This document shows, in pieces, positions 41,524 to 50,185 of a stretch of 64,000 nt of DNA; within the stretch, counting starts at the first letter, position 1; every line of letters starts with the position of its first letter. The DNA lies in contig JAENZJ010000011.1 of assembly GCA_016841325.1 (NCBI GenBank), positions 47,983 to 111,982 of the forward strand, given 5' to 3'. Origin of the DNA: Thermincola carboxydiphila (GTDB lineage Bacteria; Bacillota; Thermincolia; Thermincolales; UBA2595). The translations under genes were made by a program, and so were the position numbers. The notes under the pieces were generated by a model. The model made no database searches and was not told the DNA's origin. It was given only the letters and a program-made list of their open reading frames with translations.

Positions 41524-43728
41524 ATGTCAGAGGAACTTAACTTTGACCAGATATATGCAGAAGCTGAAAAAGCTATGGAAGGCAAAGAGCCCGTTAAAAT
41601 GTTCAGAAGGGCATACAAAGGCGCCATTACTGCAGTTAGCTATGCAGAAATTCTTTTAACCAGGGCAATCCGCACTCATGGAAGGGATAAAAAGATAGGC
41701 TATCCTAACACCGCTTACTTCCTGCCGGTAATCCGCTGCTGGAGCGGTGAAAAAGTTACCACTCTCGGTGAACTGATACCTATCCTGAACAGGATGCGCA
41801 ATCAGATCTCAGAAGCGCTGACCTTTGAGCAATACCGGTTAAACGGTATGTCAACATGGTATGCTGCTGAAATCATTGAGGCCATTCAGTACATAGGCTA
41901 TGATGAAAACAATCCCAGGTTCCCTGAACCGTGGACCGGATTTATCGGCGACCCTGTCGTCCGTTCCTATGGTATCAAGATGGTTGACTGGACCATCCCC
42001 GGTGAGGCTGTTATCGTAGGCCGGGCCAGAGACAGCAAGCTGGCAGCCAAAATTGTGGCTGACCTGATGAGTAAAGGAATGATGATATTCCTTAGTGACG
42101 AAATAATTGAACAGCTGCTTGAAGAAAATGTTAAGCTGGGTCTGGATTATATTGCTTACCCCCTGGGCAATTTCACCCAGGTTGTCCATGCTGCCAACTA
42201 TGCACTCCGGGCCGGGATGATGTTCGGTGGTATCAAGGCCGGACTCAGGGATGCCCAGAGAGATTACCAGCGTCGTCGTGTACTTGCCTTTATTCTTTAC
42301 CTGGGTGAGCATGACTTTGTTAAGGATGCCGCCTGTGCCGGGGCAATTTATACCGGTTTCCCGGTTATTACTGACCAGCCTCTTGCTGAAGATGAGATGA
42401 TTCCCGACTGGTTTATCTCTGAACCTGATTATGACAAGATTATTCAGGTTGCCCTGGAAGTTAGGGGAGTTAAACTCACCAATATCGAAATCGATATCCC
42501 CATTAACCATGGTCCTGCTTTTGAAGGTGAGACTGTGCGTAAGGGAGATATGTACTGTGAGTTTGGCGGCGGGCGTACTCCCGGGTTCGAACTGGTTGAA
42601 ATGGTGGGAGATGACATCGAAGACGGTAAAATTACCCTGCTCGGTCCTGATATTGACACTCTGGGTGAAGATGGCGGCAAGCTGCCCCTGGGAATCCATG
42701 TTAAGATTTACGGGCGTAAAATGCAGAGTGACTTTGAACCTGTCCTGGAGCGCCGGGTGCATTACTTTACCAACTATGGCGAAGGTATTTGGCACGTTGC
42801 CCAGCGTGACCTGAACTGGCTGCGGTTTACCAAGGATGCATTTGCCAAAGGCTTCCGCCTGGAGCACCTGGGAACACTGCTTTATGCCAAGTTTAAGGCC
42901 GAGTTCCCGGCAATTGTTGACCGGGTTCAAATCGACCTGATTACAGATGAGGAAGAAGTACTCAAGCGCCGTGAGTTTGCCCGTGAGAAGTACAATGCGC
43001 GTGATGCCCGTCTCCGCGAGCTGACTGATGAAGGTGTTGAAGAATTCTATTCCTGCACTCTCTGCCAGTCATTTGCCCCAACCCATGTATGTGTTGTTGC
43101 CCCTGAGCGGGTAGGTCTGTGTGGTGCCGTATCCTGGCTTGATGCCAAGGCTGCATATGAGATCAACCCCCATGGCGCCAATGTCCCCATACTTAAGGGT
43201 GAGTGTATTGATGAGGTCAAGGGACAGTGGAAGTCCTTTAATGAGTTCATTTATCAGAACTCCCAGAGGACTGTTGAGGCAGTTAACTTCTACACCATCA
43301 TGGACAATCCGATGACCTCCTGCGGATGCTTTGAGGTTATCATGACAATGGTTCCGGAAGCCAATGGTTTCATGGTGGTTAACCGGGAACACTCCGGGAT
43401 GACCCCCTGTGGGATGAACTTCTCAACCCTGGCAGGTACCTGCGGCGGTGGCGCCCAGATGCCAGGATTTATGGGAATCGGTAAAGCATACTTCGGTTCC
43501 CGGAAGTTTATCAAGGCAGACGGTGGTTTGGGCCGCCTGGTTTGGATGCCCAAGGCTCTGAAGGAATCGCTTCGTGAGATTCTCGAAGAGAGAGCTGAAG
43601 AGGACGGACTCGGCCGTGATTTCGTAGACAAGATTGCTGATGAGACTGTCGGAGTCACCGGTGAAGAGATCCTTCCATTCCTGGAGGAAAAAGGACACCC
43701 TGCACTGACTATGGATCCACTTATGTAA
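41524..43728 (+). CDS. acsB: acetyl-CoA synthase catalytic subunit
   Basis: Joins CO, a methyl group from the corrinoid protein, and CoA at the Ni-Ni-4Fe4S A-cluster, the final step of the Wood-Ljungdahl pathway. At 734 aa it matches the Moorella enzyme. Cluster cysteines are Cys511, 514, 523 and 533 (SCTLCQSFAPTHVCVVA, RVGLCGAVSW), and the nickel ligands are Cys600-Gly-Cys602 in MTSCGCFE. All are offset by +5 from Moorella numbering. Start ATG follows AAAGGAGG. acsC, acsD and acsE are not in this operon; a terminator follows instead. Confidence 0.96.
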   Translation: MSEELNFDQIYAEAEKAMEGKEPVKMFRRAYKGAITAVSYAEILLTRAIRTHGRDKKIGYPNTAYFLPVIRCWSGEKVTTLGELIPILNRMRNQISEALTFEQYRLNGMSTWYAAEIIEAIQYIGYDENNPRFPEPWTGFIGDPVVRSYGIKMVDWTIPGEAVIVGRARDSKLAAKIVADLMSKGMMIFLSDEIIEQLLEENVKLGLDYIAYPLGNFTQVVHAANYALRAGMMFGGIKAGLRDAQRDYQRRRVLAFILYLGEHDFVKDAACAGAIYTGFPVITDQPLAEDEMIPDWFISEPDYDKIIQVALEVRGVKLTNIEIDIPINHGPAFEGETVRKGDMYCEFGGGRTPGFELVEMVGDDIEDGKITLLGPDIDTLGEDGGKLPLGIHVKIYGRKMQSDFEPVLERRVHYFTNYGEGIWHVAQRDLNWLRFTKDAFAKGFRLEHLGTLLYAKFKAEFPAIVDRVQIDLITDEEEVLKRREFAREKYNARDARLRELTDEGVEEFYSCTLCQSFAPTHVCVVAPERVGLCGAVSWLDAKAAYEINPHGANVPILKGECIDEVKGQWKSFNEFIYQNSQRTVEAVNFYTIMDNPMTSCGCFEVIMTMVPEANGFMVVNREHSGMTPCGMNFSTLAGTCGGGAQMPGFMGIGKAYFGSRKFIKADGGLGRLVWMPKALKESLREILEERAEEDGLGRDFVDKIADETVGVTGEEILPFLEEKGHPALTMDPLM

Positions 43729-43766
43729 GCTAACGTTTAACTGGCCTCCACTTATGTAAGTTAACG
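43717..43766 (+). repeat. short direct repeat spanning the acsB stop codon
   Basis: CCACTTATGTAAGCTAACG at 43717-43735 recurs as CCACTTATGTAAGTTAACG at 43748-43766, 31 bp later with one mismatch. The first copy contains the last codons and stop of acsB. AT-rich palindromic stretches (GATTTAAATC and similar) follow to about 43830. Confidence 0.8.
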
Positions 43767-43846
43767 CTTTTATGATTAAAATAATGATTTAAATCATCAT
43801 TTAAACGATGTTTAAATGTGATTTAAATTGTTTTTAACCTCCTTAA

Positions 43847-43880
43847 GGCTACCGGTTGGCATCCGGTAGCCCTTTTTTTT
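43847..43880 (+). terminator. terminator of acsA-acsB
   Basis: GGCTACCGG and CCGGTAGCC form a perfect 9-bp stem with a 7-base loop, followed by eight T residues. Confidence 0.92.
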
Positions 43881-43902
43881 GAAGGTCTAAAAGGAGCATT
43901 AA

Positions 43903-44775
43903 TTAAAAAATAAAATGTGTGGTTTGGGAATGGCCGGCAGTCAGAGACCGGTTTTGCCGTACCCTTGCCAAGTGCATTAAAATTTCCTCTGCCACTAACT
44001 GCGGATTATCAATCATTGAGAAGTGGCTGCAATTGGGCAGTACTCGGAAAACGGAATTTGGAATAATCTCCTGCAGCCGCAGACCCCAGTAGGGAACCAG
44101 ATATCTGTCGTACTGCCCGTAAAGTATTGTCACAGGTATATTTAGCTGCATTAATGAGGGTACCAGCTCTTCGGTCTGGTGGTGCTCAAGCGCAAATGAA
44201 GCCTGCTGCAGCTCAGCGGGACCGTTCGGTGTGGCAAATGGCTCTACAAAGGCCCTGACCATTTCGAGAGTAAGAGATTGTTGATTAAGCACTCCGCCGC
44301 GAATCATCCTTTCAATAAACAGGGGAGACGGTTCAAATTCCGGACTGACCGGGTAACGCAGAGCCACTACTCCCGGAAGCGGCCAATTGGACAGACATAC
44401 TCCGTCGATAACCATAATGCTCTCAACTACTTGCGGGTAATTAACCGCAAGTATTTGTGCAATACCTCCGCCCAGATCATGGCCTATGAAGTGGGCTTTT
44501 TTGATGCCAATTGAATTTAACAGCTGTACTATATAACCTGCCTGCTTTGGCAGGGTGAGGTCCGAAGCCGGACCCCTGTCGGATTTTCCATAACCTATCA
44601 GGTCGGGTGCAATTATGGTTGCCTGGTTCATCAGGTGGGGCATTACAGTCATCCACAGGAATGAGTTTGTTGGTATACCGTGCATCATTACAATACAAGG
44701 CATGTTAGCATCTTTTTTTCGGTAGTACATTCTGTAACCACCATTTACCTGAATCAAATTTTCAGTTATGTTCAA
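43903..44775 (-). CDS. alpha/beta hydrolase, haloalkane-dehalogenase-like
   Basis: 290-aa alpha/beta hydrolase. The oxyanion motif is MMHGIPTNSFLW, and the nucleophile elbow FIGHDLGGGIAQ has Asp instead of Ser. The catalytic His is in NCSHFSMIDNP, and an acidic residue lies near YGQYDRYLVP. An Asp nucleophile with GHDxGG points to the haloalkane dehalogenase/epoxide hydrolase/fluoroacetate dehalogenase group. The HGIPTNS and DLIGYGKSD segments fit haloalkane dehalogenases. The substrate is not predictable. It is monocistronic and convergent with acsB. Confidence 0.85.
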   Translation of the reverse strand: MNITENLIQVNGGYRMYYRKKDANMPCIVMMHGIPTNSFLWMTVMPHLMNQATIIAPDLIGYGKSDRGPASDLTLPKQAGYIVQLLNSIGIKKAHFIGHDLGGGIAQILAVNYPQVVESIMVIDGVCLSNWPLPGVVALRYPVSPEFEPSPLFIERMIRGGVLNQQSLTLEMVRAFVEPFATPNGPAELQQASFALEHHQTEELVPSLMQLNIPVTILYGQYDRYLVPYWGLRLQEIIPNSVFRVLPNCSHFSMIDNPQLVAEEILMHLARVRQNRSLTAGHSQTTHFIF

Positions 44776-44870
44776 ATCTTCAACCTCCCAATGAGACTGT
44801 TTGTTTTATACATTATTCCATTTTTATTTTTAAAAATTCGTAAGCCTACAGTTTTTCCCTAAAGATTACC

Positions 44871-44900
44871 TGTATACGCACGCCTTATGATTACATACTC
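44871..44900 (+). promoter_or_regulatory. sigma-G-like promoter of the spoVA operon
   Basis: TGTATA at 44871-44876, 17 bp, then CATACTC at 44894-44900. The sigma-G consensus is TGMATA-N17/18-CATNNTA, so there is one mismatch in each element. In B. subtilis spoVA is sigma-G controlled, which fits. Confidence 0.6.
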
Positions 44901-44988
44901 TGGAAAAGTTGCGGGTATTCTAGAATCGGGCTGGAAATTCAATAAGCCCTATGACAACGCCGGAATATCCGGTTAATGGGGGATAATC

Positions 44989-45195
44989 ATGACTGTTGGT
45001 GCCAAGGTGAAACAGACTATAGCGACTTTAAAGGGAATCAAAGGTACTCTGGAGATTTATGCCTATCAGTGTCAGGACCAGGAATCTGCCTCTGTTTATC
45101 AGGAAGGGCTTCAGGCCGTCAGTGAGATTACCGGTGATCTGGAAAAGAGATTAAAGAATCTGGAATTTGAAGAACCGCAGTACAAAGGGTTGTGA
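44989..45195 (+). CDS. DUF1657 protein of spoVA operon
   Basis: 68-aa helical protein: TVGAKVKQTIATLKGIKGTLEIYA and EESxxxYxEGLxxVxEIxxDLExRL-type pattern. DUF1657 proteins accompany spoVA operons in many spore formers, and some are found in the inner spore membrane region. Start ATG follows GGGGGATAATC. The 3' end lies 13 bp before the next start. Function unknown. Confidence 0.85.
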   Translation: MTVGAKVKQTIATLKGIKGTLEIYAYQCQDQESASVYQEGLQAVSEITGDLEKRLKNLEFEEPQYKGL

Positions 45196-45208
45196 GAGGG
45201 TGGTGCCA

Positions 45209-46069
45209 ATGAGGGAGTGGACTGAAATATTACTCAGGTCAGGAGGTTTGTTTTTTATAGCTCTGCTGCTGACAAGGGTAATGGGGAAAAGACAGCCATC
45301 GCGAATGAATTCTTTCAATTTTGTCAATTACATGGTTATAGCTATCATTGCAGCCCTGATTTCCATTAATGTTATCCGGGACCTTGCCTTAGGGCTAATT
45401 GCTTTGGGTGTCTGGGTTGTCCTTGCCGTTATCCTGGATTACCTGGCTCTGAAAAGCAAATGGTTTCATGACCTGATTCACGGTAAGGCAACGATACTGA
45501 TGAAAGACGGTAAAGTGATGGAAGAAAATTTGCTTCAGGTGAGGTACACAGGGGAAGAACTCCTGCGGGAGCTGCGCTCCAAAAATGTATTTAACCTGGC
45601 AGATGTCGAATTTGCCGTAATGGAAACAACGGGTGATATCAATGTATTCCTGAAGTCAGAGAAAAAGCCGGTAACTCCCCATGACCTGGGTAAAAAGGTG
45701 TCTCCTCAGCCAGAACCCCAGACCGTCATCCTGGATGGTAACATCCTCGATGAACCGCTTTCCAACCTGGGCCTTAACCGGGACTGGCTCAAGGTACAGC
45801 TGGACAGCCTGGGTGTGTCCCGGGATAATGTCTTTATCGGCCAGGTGGATGGTTCCGGAGAACTCTATGTGGACCTTTTTGATGATGCTGTACAGGTCCC
45901 GCAGCCAAAAGTGAAGGAACTCCTTTATGCAAATCTTGAGAAGAGTCAGGCTGACCTATTAAGTTTTGCCCTGGATACTAAAGACAAACAGGTGAAAGAT
46001 ATGTACCTGAAAAATGCCGAACGACTGGAACAGGTAAGAGAGAAATTGGAACCATACCTTTTAAGATGA
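45209..46069 (+). CDS. DUF421 (YetF/YrbG-type) membrane protein of spoVA operon
   Basis: 286 aa from ATG 45209 behind GAGAGGGTGG; the ORF track's earlier start overlaps the DUF1657 gene and has no ribosome-binding site. Three N-terminal transmembrane helices (LLLTRVMGKRQPSRMNSFNFVNYMVIA) precede two cytoplasmic DUF421 lobes containing KATILMKDGKVMEENL and ELRSKNVFNLADVEFAVMETTG. Such proteins are common in spoVA clusters of strains with high spore heat resistance. They are thought to act in the inner spore membrane. Confidence 0.88.
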   Translation: MREWTEILLRSGGLFFIALLLTRVMGKRQPSRMNSFNFVNYMVIAIIAALISINVIRDLALGLIALGVWVVLAVILDYLALKSKWFHDLIHGKATILMKDGKVMEENLLQVRYTGEELLRELRSKNVFNLADVEFAVMETTGDINVFLKSEKKPVTPHDLGKKVSPQPEPQTVILDGNILDEPLSNLGLNRDWLKVQLDSLGVSRDNVFIGQVDGSGELYVDLFDDAVQVPQPKVKELLYANLEKSQADLLSFALDTKDKQVKDMYLKNAERLEQVREKLEPYLLR

Positions 46070-46082
46070 GGTGATCAGGAAA

Positions 46083-46562
46083 ATGTCCAACGTAAAAAGC
46101 AAAAAACTGAGCCTGACACAGCAGGAATATAAAGAGTTTGCCAAGGTCAGGGTACCAAACCGCCCGGTACTGACAAATTGTATCAGGGCCTTTATCGCCG
46201 GGGGGATCATCTGTACTATTGGCCAGGGGGTGCAATGGATGTTTATGACCTATTTCGGGTTTACAGAGGTTACGGCCGGTAATCCCACTGTTGCGGTACT
46301 GATAATGCTTTCGGTCTTGTTAACCGGGCTGGGGGTTTATGACCATATTGCCCAGTGGGCCGGTGCCGGAAGTGCAGTTCCGGTAACCGGGTTTGCCAAT
46401 ACTGTAGCCTCTGCAGCCATTGAGCACCGTACTGAGGGCTATGTCCTGGGTGTTGGCGGCAATATGTTCAAACTGGCCGGCCCTGTAATTGCCTATGGAG
46501 TTTTTTCGGCTTTTATTGTGGCCCTGGTAAAAATAACAGTCCAGGCTCTGGGGGGAATATGA
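46083..46562 (+). CDS. spoVAC: stage V sporulation protein AC
   Basis: 159 aa from ATG 46083 (ribosome-binding site GAGGTGATCAGGA). A polytopic membrane protein with the family segments RPVLTNCIRAFIAGGIICTIGQ and GAGSAVPVTGFANTVASAAIEHR. SpoVAC is the channel component for Ca-dipicolinate movement across the inner spore membrane and has mechanosensitive behaviour in Bacillus. It overlaps spoVAD by 4 bp. Confidence 0.95.
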   Translation: MSNVKSKKLSLTQQEYKEFAKVRVPNRPVLTNCIRAFIAGGIICTIGQGVQWMFMTYFGFTEVTAGNPTVAVLIMLSVLLTGLGVYDHIAQWAGAGSAVPVTGFANTVASAAIEHRTEGYVLGVGGNMFKLAGPVIAYGVFSAFIVALVKITVQALGGI

Positions 46563-47578
46563 TGCTAAAGGGTCATCAAACCTGGGTATTTGATTCCAAG
46601 CCGGTGATTCGTGCAGCGGCGGCAGTTGGCGGTCCTTTTGAGGCCAAAGGGGCTTTGGCCGATGACTTTGATATTCTCCATGAGGATGTATGGCTGGGCC
46701 AGGACAGCTTTGAAAAGGCTGAGAAAAAACTGCTGGAACAGGCCTGTGAAAAAGCAATTGATAAGGCAGGCATGAAAAAAGAAGATATTCAGTTCCTCCT
46801 CAGCGGGGACCTGATGGACCAGATTATCTCCAGCAGCTTTGCGGCACGAACGCTGGGGATGCCATATGTAGGAATATTCGGCGCCTGCTCTACTTCCATG
46901 CTGGGGCTTGCCCTGGCTGCCTTACTTGTTAATTCCGGGGCGGCTGAAAATGCCCTGGCAGCGGCATCAAGCCACAATGTAGCTGCAGAAAAGCAATTCA
47001 GGTACCCTACCGAATACGGGGGGCAAAAGCCCCCCACGGCACAGTGGACTGTTACCGGAGCAGGGGCAGCCCTGGTTTCCAGGGACGGAGAGGGGCAGCG
47101 GGTAACTGCGGCCACTATTGGCAGAGTGATAGATATGGGTATTTCCGACCCATTTAACATGGGTGCTGCTATGGCCCCGGCAGCGGTTGACACTATTCAG
47201 GCCCATTTACGGGATCTGAAAAGGGAACCTGAGTATTATGACCTGATTGCAACCGGAGATTTAGGCCGTGTGGGGCATAGAATAGCGGGGGACCTGTTGA
47301 AAAAGCATGATATCATAATTCCGCCGGAAATATTAACTGATTGCGGAATCCTGATATATAAAGAAGAACAGCCTGTATTGGCCGGGGGCAGCGGCTGTGC
47401 CTGTTCGGCCATGGTTACTTACGGGCATTTTCTGAAACGGATGCAGAAAGGTGAATTGAGCAGAATTCTGGTTGTTGCTACCGGCGCCTTATTATCACCG
47501 CTGTCATATCAGCAAAAAGAGAGTATACCATGTATTGCCCATGCTGTGTCGATAGAAAGAGAGCAGGGCAGCATATAG
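46559..47578 (+). CDS. spoVAD: stage V sporulation protein AD
   Basis: 339-aa soluble protein with a thiolase/ketoacyl-synthase-like fold; SpoVAD binds dipicolinic acid on the outer face of the inner spore membrane. Recognisable stretches are VGIFGACSTSMLGLALAA, SSHNVAAEKQFRYPTEYGGQKPPTAQWTVTGAGA and GGSGCACSAMVTYGHFL. ATG 46559 and ATG 46562 are both possible starts. It lies between spoVAC and spoVAE in the usual order. Confidence 0.96.
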   Translation: MMLKGHQTWVFDSKPVIRAAAAVGGPFEAKGALADDFDILHEDVWLGQDSFEKAEKKLLEQACEKAIDKAGMKKEDIQFLLSGDLMDQIISSSFAARTLGMPYVGIFGACSTSMLGLALAALLVNSGAAENALAAASSHNVAAEKQFRYPTEYGGQKPPTAQWTVTGAGAALVSRDGEGQRVTAATIGRVIDMGISDPFNMGAAMAPAAVDTIQAHLRDLKREPEYYDLIATGDLGRVGHRIAGDLLKKHDIIIPPEILTDCGILIYKEEQPVLAGGSGCACSAMVTYGHFLKRMQKGELSRILVVATGALLSPLSYQQKESIPCIAHAVSIEREQGSI

Positions 47579-47607
47579 TCTGTCAGGCGGAAGGAGTGAG
47601 TTAAAAA

Positions 47608-47961
47608 GTGGAAAAGTTTATTTGGGCCTTTATCATTGGCGGAGGTATATGTGTTATCGGCCAATTGATGTTTGATGTCCTCAAATTGACCCCGGCACAT
47701 ACCATGAGCACTCTGGTCGTAGCCGGAGCGATACTGGGCGGGCTGGGACTCTATGAGCCGTTAATAAAATTTGCCGGTGCAGGGGTTACTGTCCCTATCA
47801 GCAGCTTTGGGAATTCGTTGGTGAAGGGAGCCTTGATGGAAGCAAAAAACACAGGTTTCATCGGGGTACTTACCGGAATATTTGAGGTTACCAGTGCGGG
47901 TGTATCGGCAGCTATTATTTTTGGTTTTTTAGGTTCATTACTATTTAAGCCTAAAGGGTGA
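47608..47961 (+). CDS. spoVAE: stage V sporulation protein AE
   Basis: 117 aa from GTG 47608 behind GGAAGGAG. A SpoVAC-like membrane protein with three or four helices and the motif FAGAGVTVPISSFGNSLVKGALMEA, parallel to SpoVAC's GAGSAVPVTGFANTV. It completes the core spoVAC-AD-AE unit for dipicolinate uptake and release. spoVAA, AB and AF are absent, the common clostridial condition. Confidence 0.93.
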   Translation: MEKFIWAFIIGGGICVIGQLMFDVLKLTPAHTMSTLVVAGAILGGLGLYEPLIKFAGAGVTVPISSFGNSLVKGALMEAKNTGFIGVLTGIFEVTSAGVSAAIIFGFLGSLLFKPKG

Positions 47962-48101
47962 TCGCCACAGTAACCATTCCATCCTGATAGTGAAGGTGAC
48001 CACAAACACTTTCCCCCCTTTCAGAAAAGCAAGAAGATTGGCACGGAAATTGCATATTAAAATAATATAATAATATTATAACAGTTTTTGGGGGGAGCGG
48101 T

Positions 48102-48653
48102 ATGTTAAAGATTCACGAACTTCACAACAGGGAGTCCTTTATTACACTGGCGGAATACTGCAAGGATATTTTTCACTACTCCAGCAAGGATGTGGAGTCC
48201 CTGGTAGGCAGGCTGCTTGCCGGTGAGGAGCAAAAACTGGAGTCCCATGTCATTTATGCGGAATGCCTTGGAGAAATGGCCGGGTTCGTCATTTTTTGCT
48301 ATTACCCCCATAACAAGGTAGGGTTTCTGGAGGCACTAGTGGTTATGGAAGAGTTCCGCAACCAGGGCATAGGGACTGAGCTCTATTGGAATATGATTGA
48401 CATGCTCAGGGAAAAACACCCGGAATGTATCGGCCATGTCCTGGAAATGTGCCAGGATGAAGACAACTATGTAGCAAGAAAGAAGTTCTTTCTCAGGCAG
48501 GGATGCATTCCTGTAGACCTTGGGTTTTTTATGCAGGCCCCTGAGGTTACTCAAATCAGAATGCTCTATCATCCTTACAGGATAGACCAGCCATACTCCC
48601 TGGGCCTGATGGAAAACATATTAAGAGAAATCAATTCAGATATTGTTCATTAA
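48102..48653 (+). CDS. GNAT-family N-acetyltransferase
   Basis: 183-aa acetyltransferase fold. The acetyl-CoA binding segment is FLEALVVMEEFRNQGIGTELYWNMI, with the Q/RxxGxG/A-type loop RNQGIG. The acceptor is unknown. The C-terminal 40 residues extend beyond the common domain. Start ATG follows GGGGGAG. It is monocistronic, with a hairpin about 120 bp downstream shared with the convergent zinc-ribbon gene. Confidence 0.86.
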   Translation: MLKIHELHNRESFITLAEYCKDIFHYSSKDVESLVGRLLAGEEQKLESHVIYAECLGEMAGFVIFCYYPHNKVGFLEALVVMEEFRNQGIGTELYWNMIDMLREKHPECIGHVLEMCQDEDNYVARKKFFLRQGCIPVDLGFFMQAPEVTQIRMLYHPYRIDQPYSLGLMENILREINSDIVH

Positions 48654-48775
48654 GATTGTGAAAGTGAAAATAATTACATGCAAAAAATTGCTGAGTATGT
48701 GAAAGTTTGCACAGTAATTGGCTAATATTTTCCAGTCAAAAGGGAGAGCCCCTTACTTTCATAGCCTAAAATAAA

Positions 48776-48814
48776 ATGGAGTGCCCCACAATAATGAGGC
48801 ACTCCATGGTTTTT
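48776..48814. terminator. bidirectional terminator
   Basis: ATGGAGTGCC and GGCACTCCAT pair perfectly over 10 bp; AAAA precedes and TTTTT follows. It sits between the acetyltransferase and the convergent zinc-ribbon gene. Confidence 0.8.
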
Positions 48815-48820
48815 GGTAAA

Positions 48821-49117
48821 TTAGTATCCTCTGTTTTTGCTGAAACAGTCACTGCAATAAACCGGGCGGTCTCCACTGGGACGGAACGGTACCTGAGTGG
48901 TTACGCCACAGGCAGAGCATGTGGTTTCATGCATTTCCCTGCGGGGGCGGGAACCCCGTCCAAACCCGCCGCGGTTCTGCTTGCGGGATGCTCTGCATGA
49001 AGGGCAGCGTCCCGGTTCGTTTTCGAATCCTTTTTCAGCGTAAAATTCCTGTTCTGATCCTGAAAAGACGAATTCAGTTCCACAGTCCTTACAGGTCAGT
49101 GTCTTGTCTTCAAACAT
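48821..49117 (-). CDS. small zinc-ribbon protein
   Basis: 98 aa with two zinc ribbons: CKDCGTEFVFSGSEQEFYAEKGFENEPGRCPSCR at residue 9, and TTCSACGVTTQVPFRPSGDRPVYCSDC near the C-terminus. They are joined by an Arg/Gly-rich linker (RGGFGRGSRPRRE). This arrangement is widespread in Firmicutes and Chloroflexi as a small nucleic-acid-binding-like protein of unknown role. Start ATG follows AGGAGG. Identification of the family is secure; function is not. Confidence 0.88.
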   Translation of the reverse strand: MFEDKTLTCKDCGTEFVFSGSEQEFYAEKGFENEPGRCPSCRASRKQNRGGFGRGSRPRREMHETTCSACGVTTQVPFRPSGDRPVYCSDCFSKNRGY

Positions 49118-49292
49118 AATAAATCCTCCTCTTAATTTTGGCCCAGAATGGAATAGGGATACACTCTCTTTCTCCTACAACCATACAAGGCAGCTGAGAA
49201 GGGATGGATCTCACTAAACCTGTTAACTTGAGCTTTGAATTAATTCTAGCACCTGACAAACCAAATGTAAAGGATTATTGTGGACCATTCAC

Positions 49293-49961
49293 CTACTGAT
49301 AGGTGTTTATGAATGTATAGGTTGTATTTGGCAGCATAGTCGGCACCTGATACATGCCCTTTTCATTCATGTAGGCAAAGCACTCCCAGGCCTCGTTCAT
49401 ACAGGAGTTTGCCGAATTCTGCATTAGTTGTCTTAAGGCCGGATCGGCACATTCAAGAGCTGCCAATGTTGATATAATAGCACTGCATTTATGATAGGCC
49501 AGCATTCCCATAGCCACATCCCTGTCGTTTAAGGCCTGTGGGCTGCGGTTGGGATGCATTGGTGCCGGGTTACTTAATCCGTAACTGACAGAGGGTTTTC
49601 TTGTGCCATGATAAGGCATGGTGGTAATTGTGCCCCTGTTTTGAAGATAAGAAATAATGTTGTCATAAGTTTGATTCATAAACTGAAGGTGTCTGTCCAT
49701 GATAGAACTTAACTGGGAGTCCTGAATGAAAGGCCGGTACAGATTAAATCTGTTGATTCCTTCGATCATTCCGGACAGGACTTCATGGACCTGCATCGTT
49801 TCATGGGCTCCAAACTGAGCAGCCTGTCCCTGGCCGGGCTGCTGCAGGCCCTGCTGCTGGAATTGCATTCCCGGGTTAACGTTGCCCGCAGGTTGCTGTC
49901 CTGTCAATTGCCCTGGCAAATACTGGCTGCCTGGATTTAGTTGTGGGTTAAAGTGGTACAT
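49293..49961 (-). CDS. CotF-domain spore coat protein
   Basis: 222 aa. An N-terminal Gln/Gly/Pro-rich tail of about 45 residues (QPGQGQAAQFG) is followed by a helical region with ferritin-like spacing (HETMQVHEVLSGMIEGINRF, DRHLQFMNQTYDNIISYLQN). The coat F part is DVAMGMLAYHKCSAIISTLAALECADPALRQLM, with the closing NEKGMYQVPTM. It is probably deposited in the coat late in sporulation. Start ATG follows AAGGAGG. Confidence 0.82.
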   Translation of the reverse strand: MYHFNPQLNPGSQYLPGQLTGQQPAGNVNPGMQFQQQGLQQPGQGQAAQFGAHETMQVHEVLSGMIEGINRFNLYRPFIQDSQLSSIMDRHLQFMNQTYDNIISYLQNRGTITTMPYHGTRKPSVSYGLSNPAPMHPNRSPQALNDRDVAMGMLAYHKCSAIISTLAALECADPALRQLMQNSANSCMNEAWECFAYMNEKGMYQVPTMLPNTTYTFINTYQ

Positions 49962-49991
49962 TTGGGTTTCCTCCTTAAATAAATTAAATTT

Positions 49992-50015
49992 CGGGAATAT
50001 GTTTCCCGTTTTTTT
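49992..50015 (+). terminator. orphan plus-strand terminator/attenuator
   Basis: CGGGAA and TTCCCG form a short hairpin followed by seven T residues. It lies between divergent genes, upstream of the phospholipase, with no plus-strand gene before it. It could be an attenuator of that gene or the end of a small RNA. Confidence 0.6.
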
Positions 50016-50185
50016 AGCATATATGTAAACTGATGCAGGTACTTTTTTTTACTAATTTGTTAATTGAGGGCACGATAAGTGGAGGAAAATCAGGTCCCCT
50101 GCAGAATACCAGTTTTGATAAGATTTTATCCAAATTATTTGTCAGCATAATGGGAAAAAGTTTACCGTGGCAGGTGGGTCATAAA

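Noticed and set aside
41851-42930. 359-aa minus-strand ORF inside acsB
   Set aside because: Antisense shadow of acsB, whose cluster cysteines and length are fully conserved.
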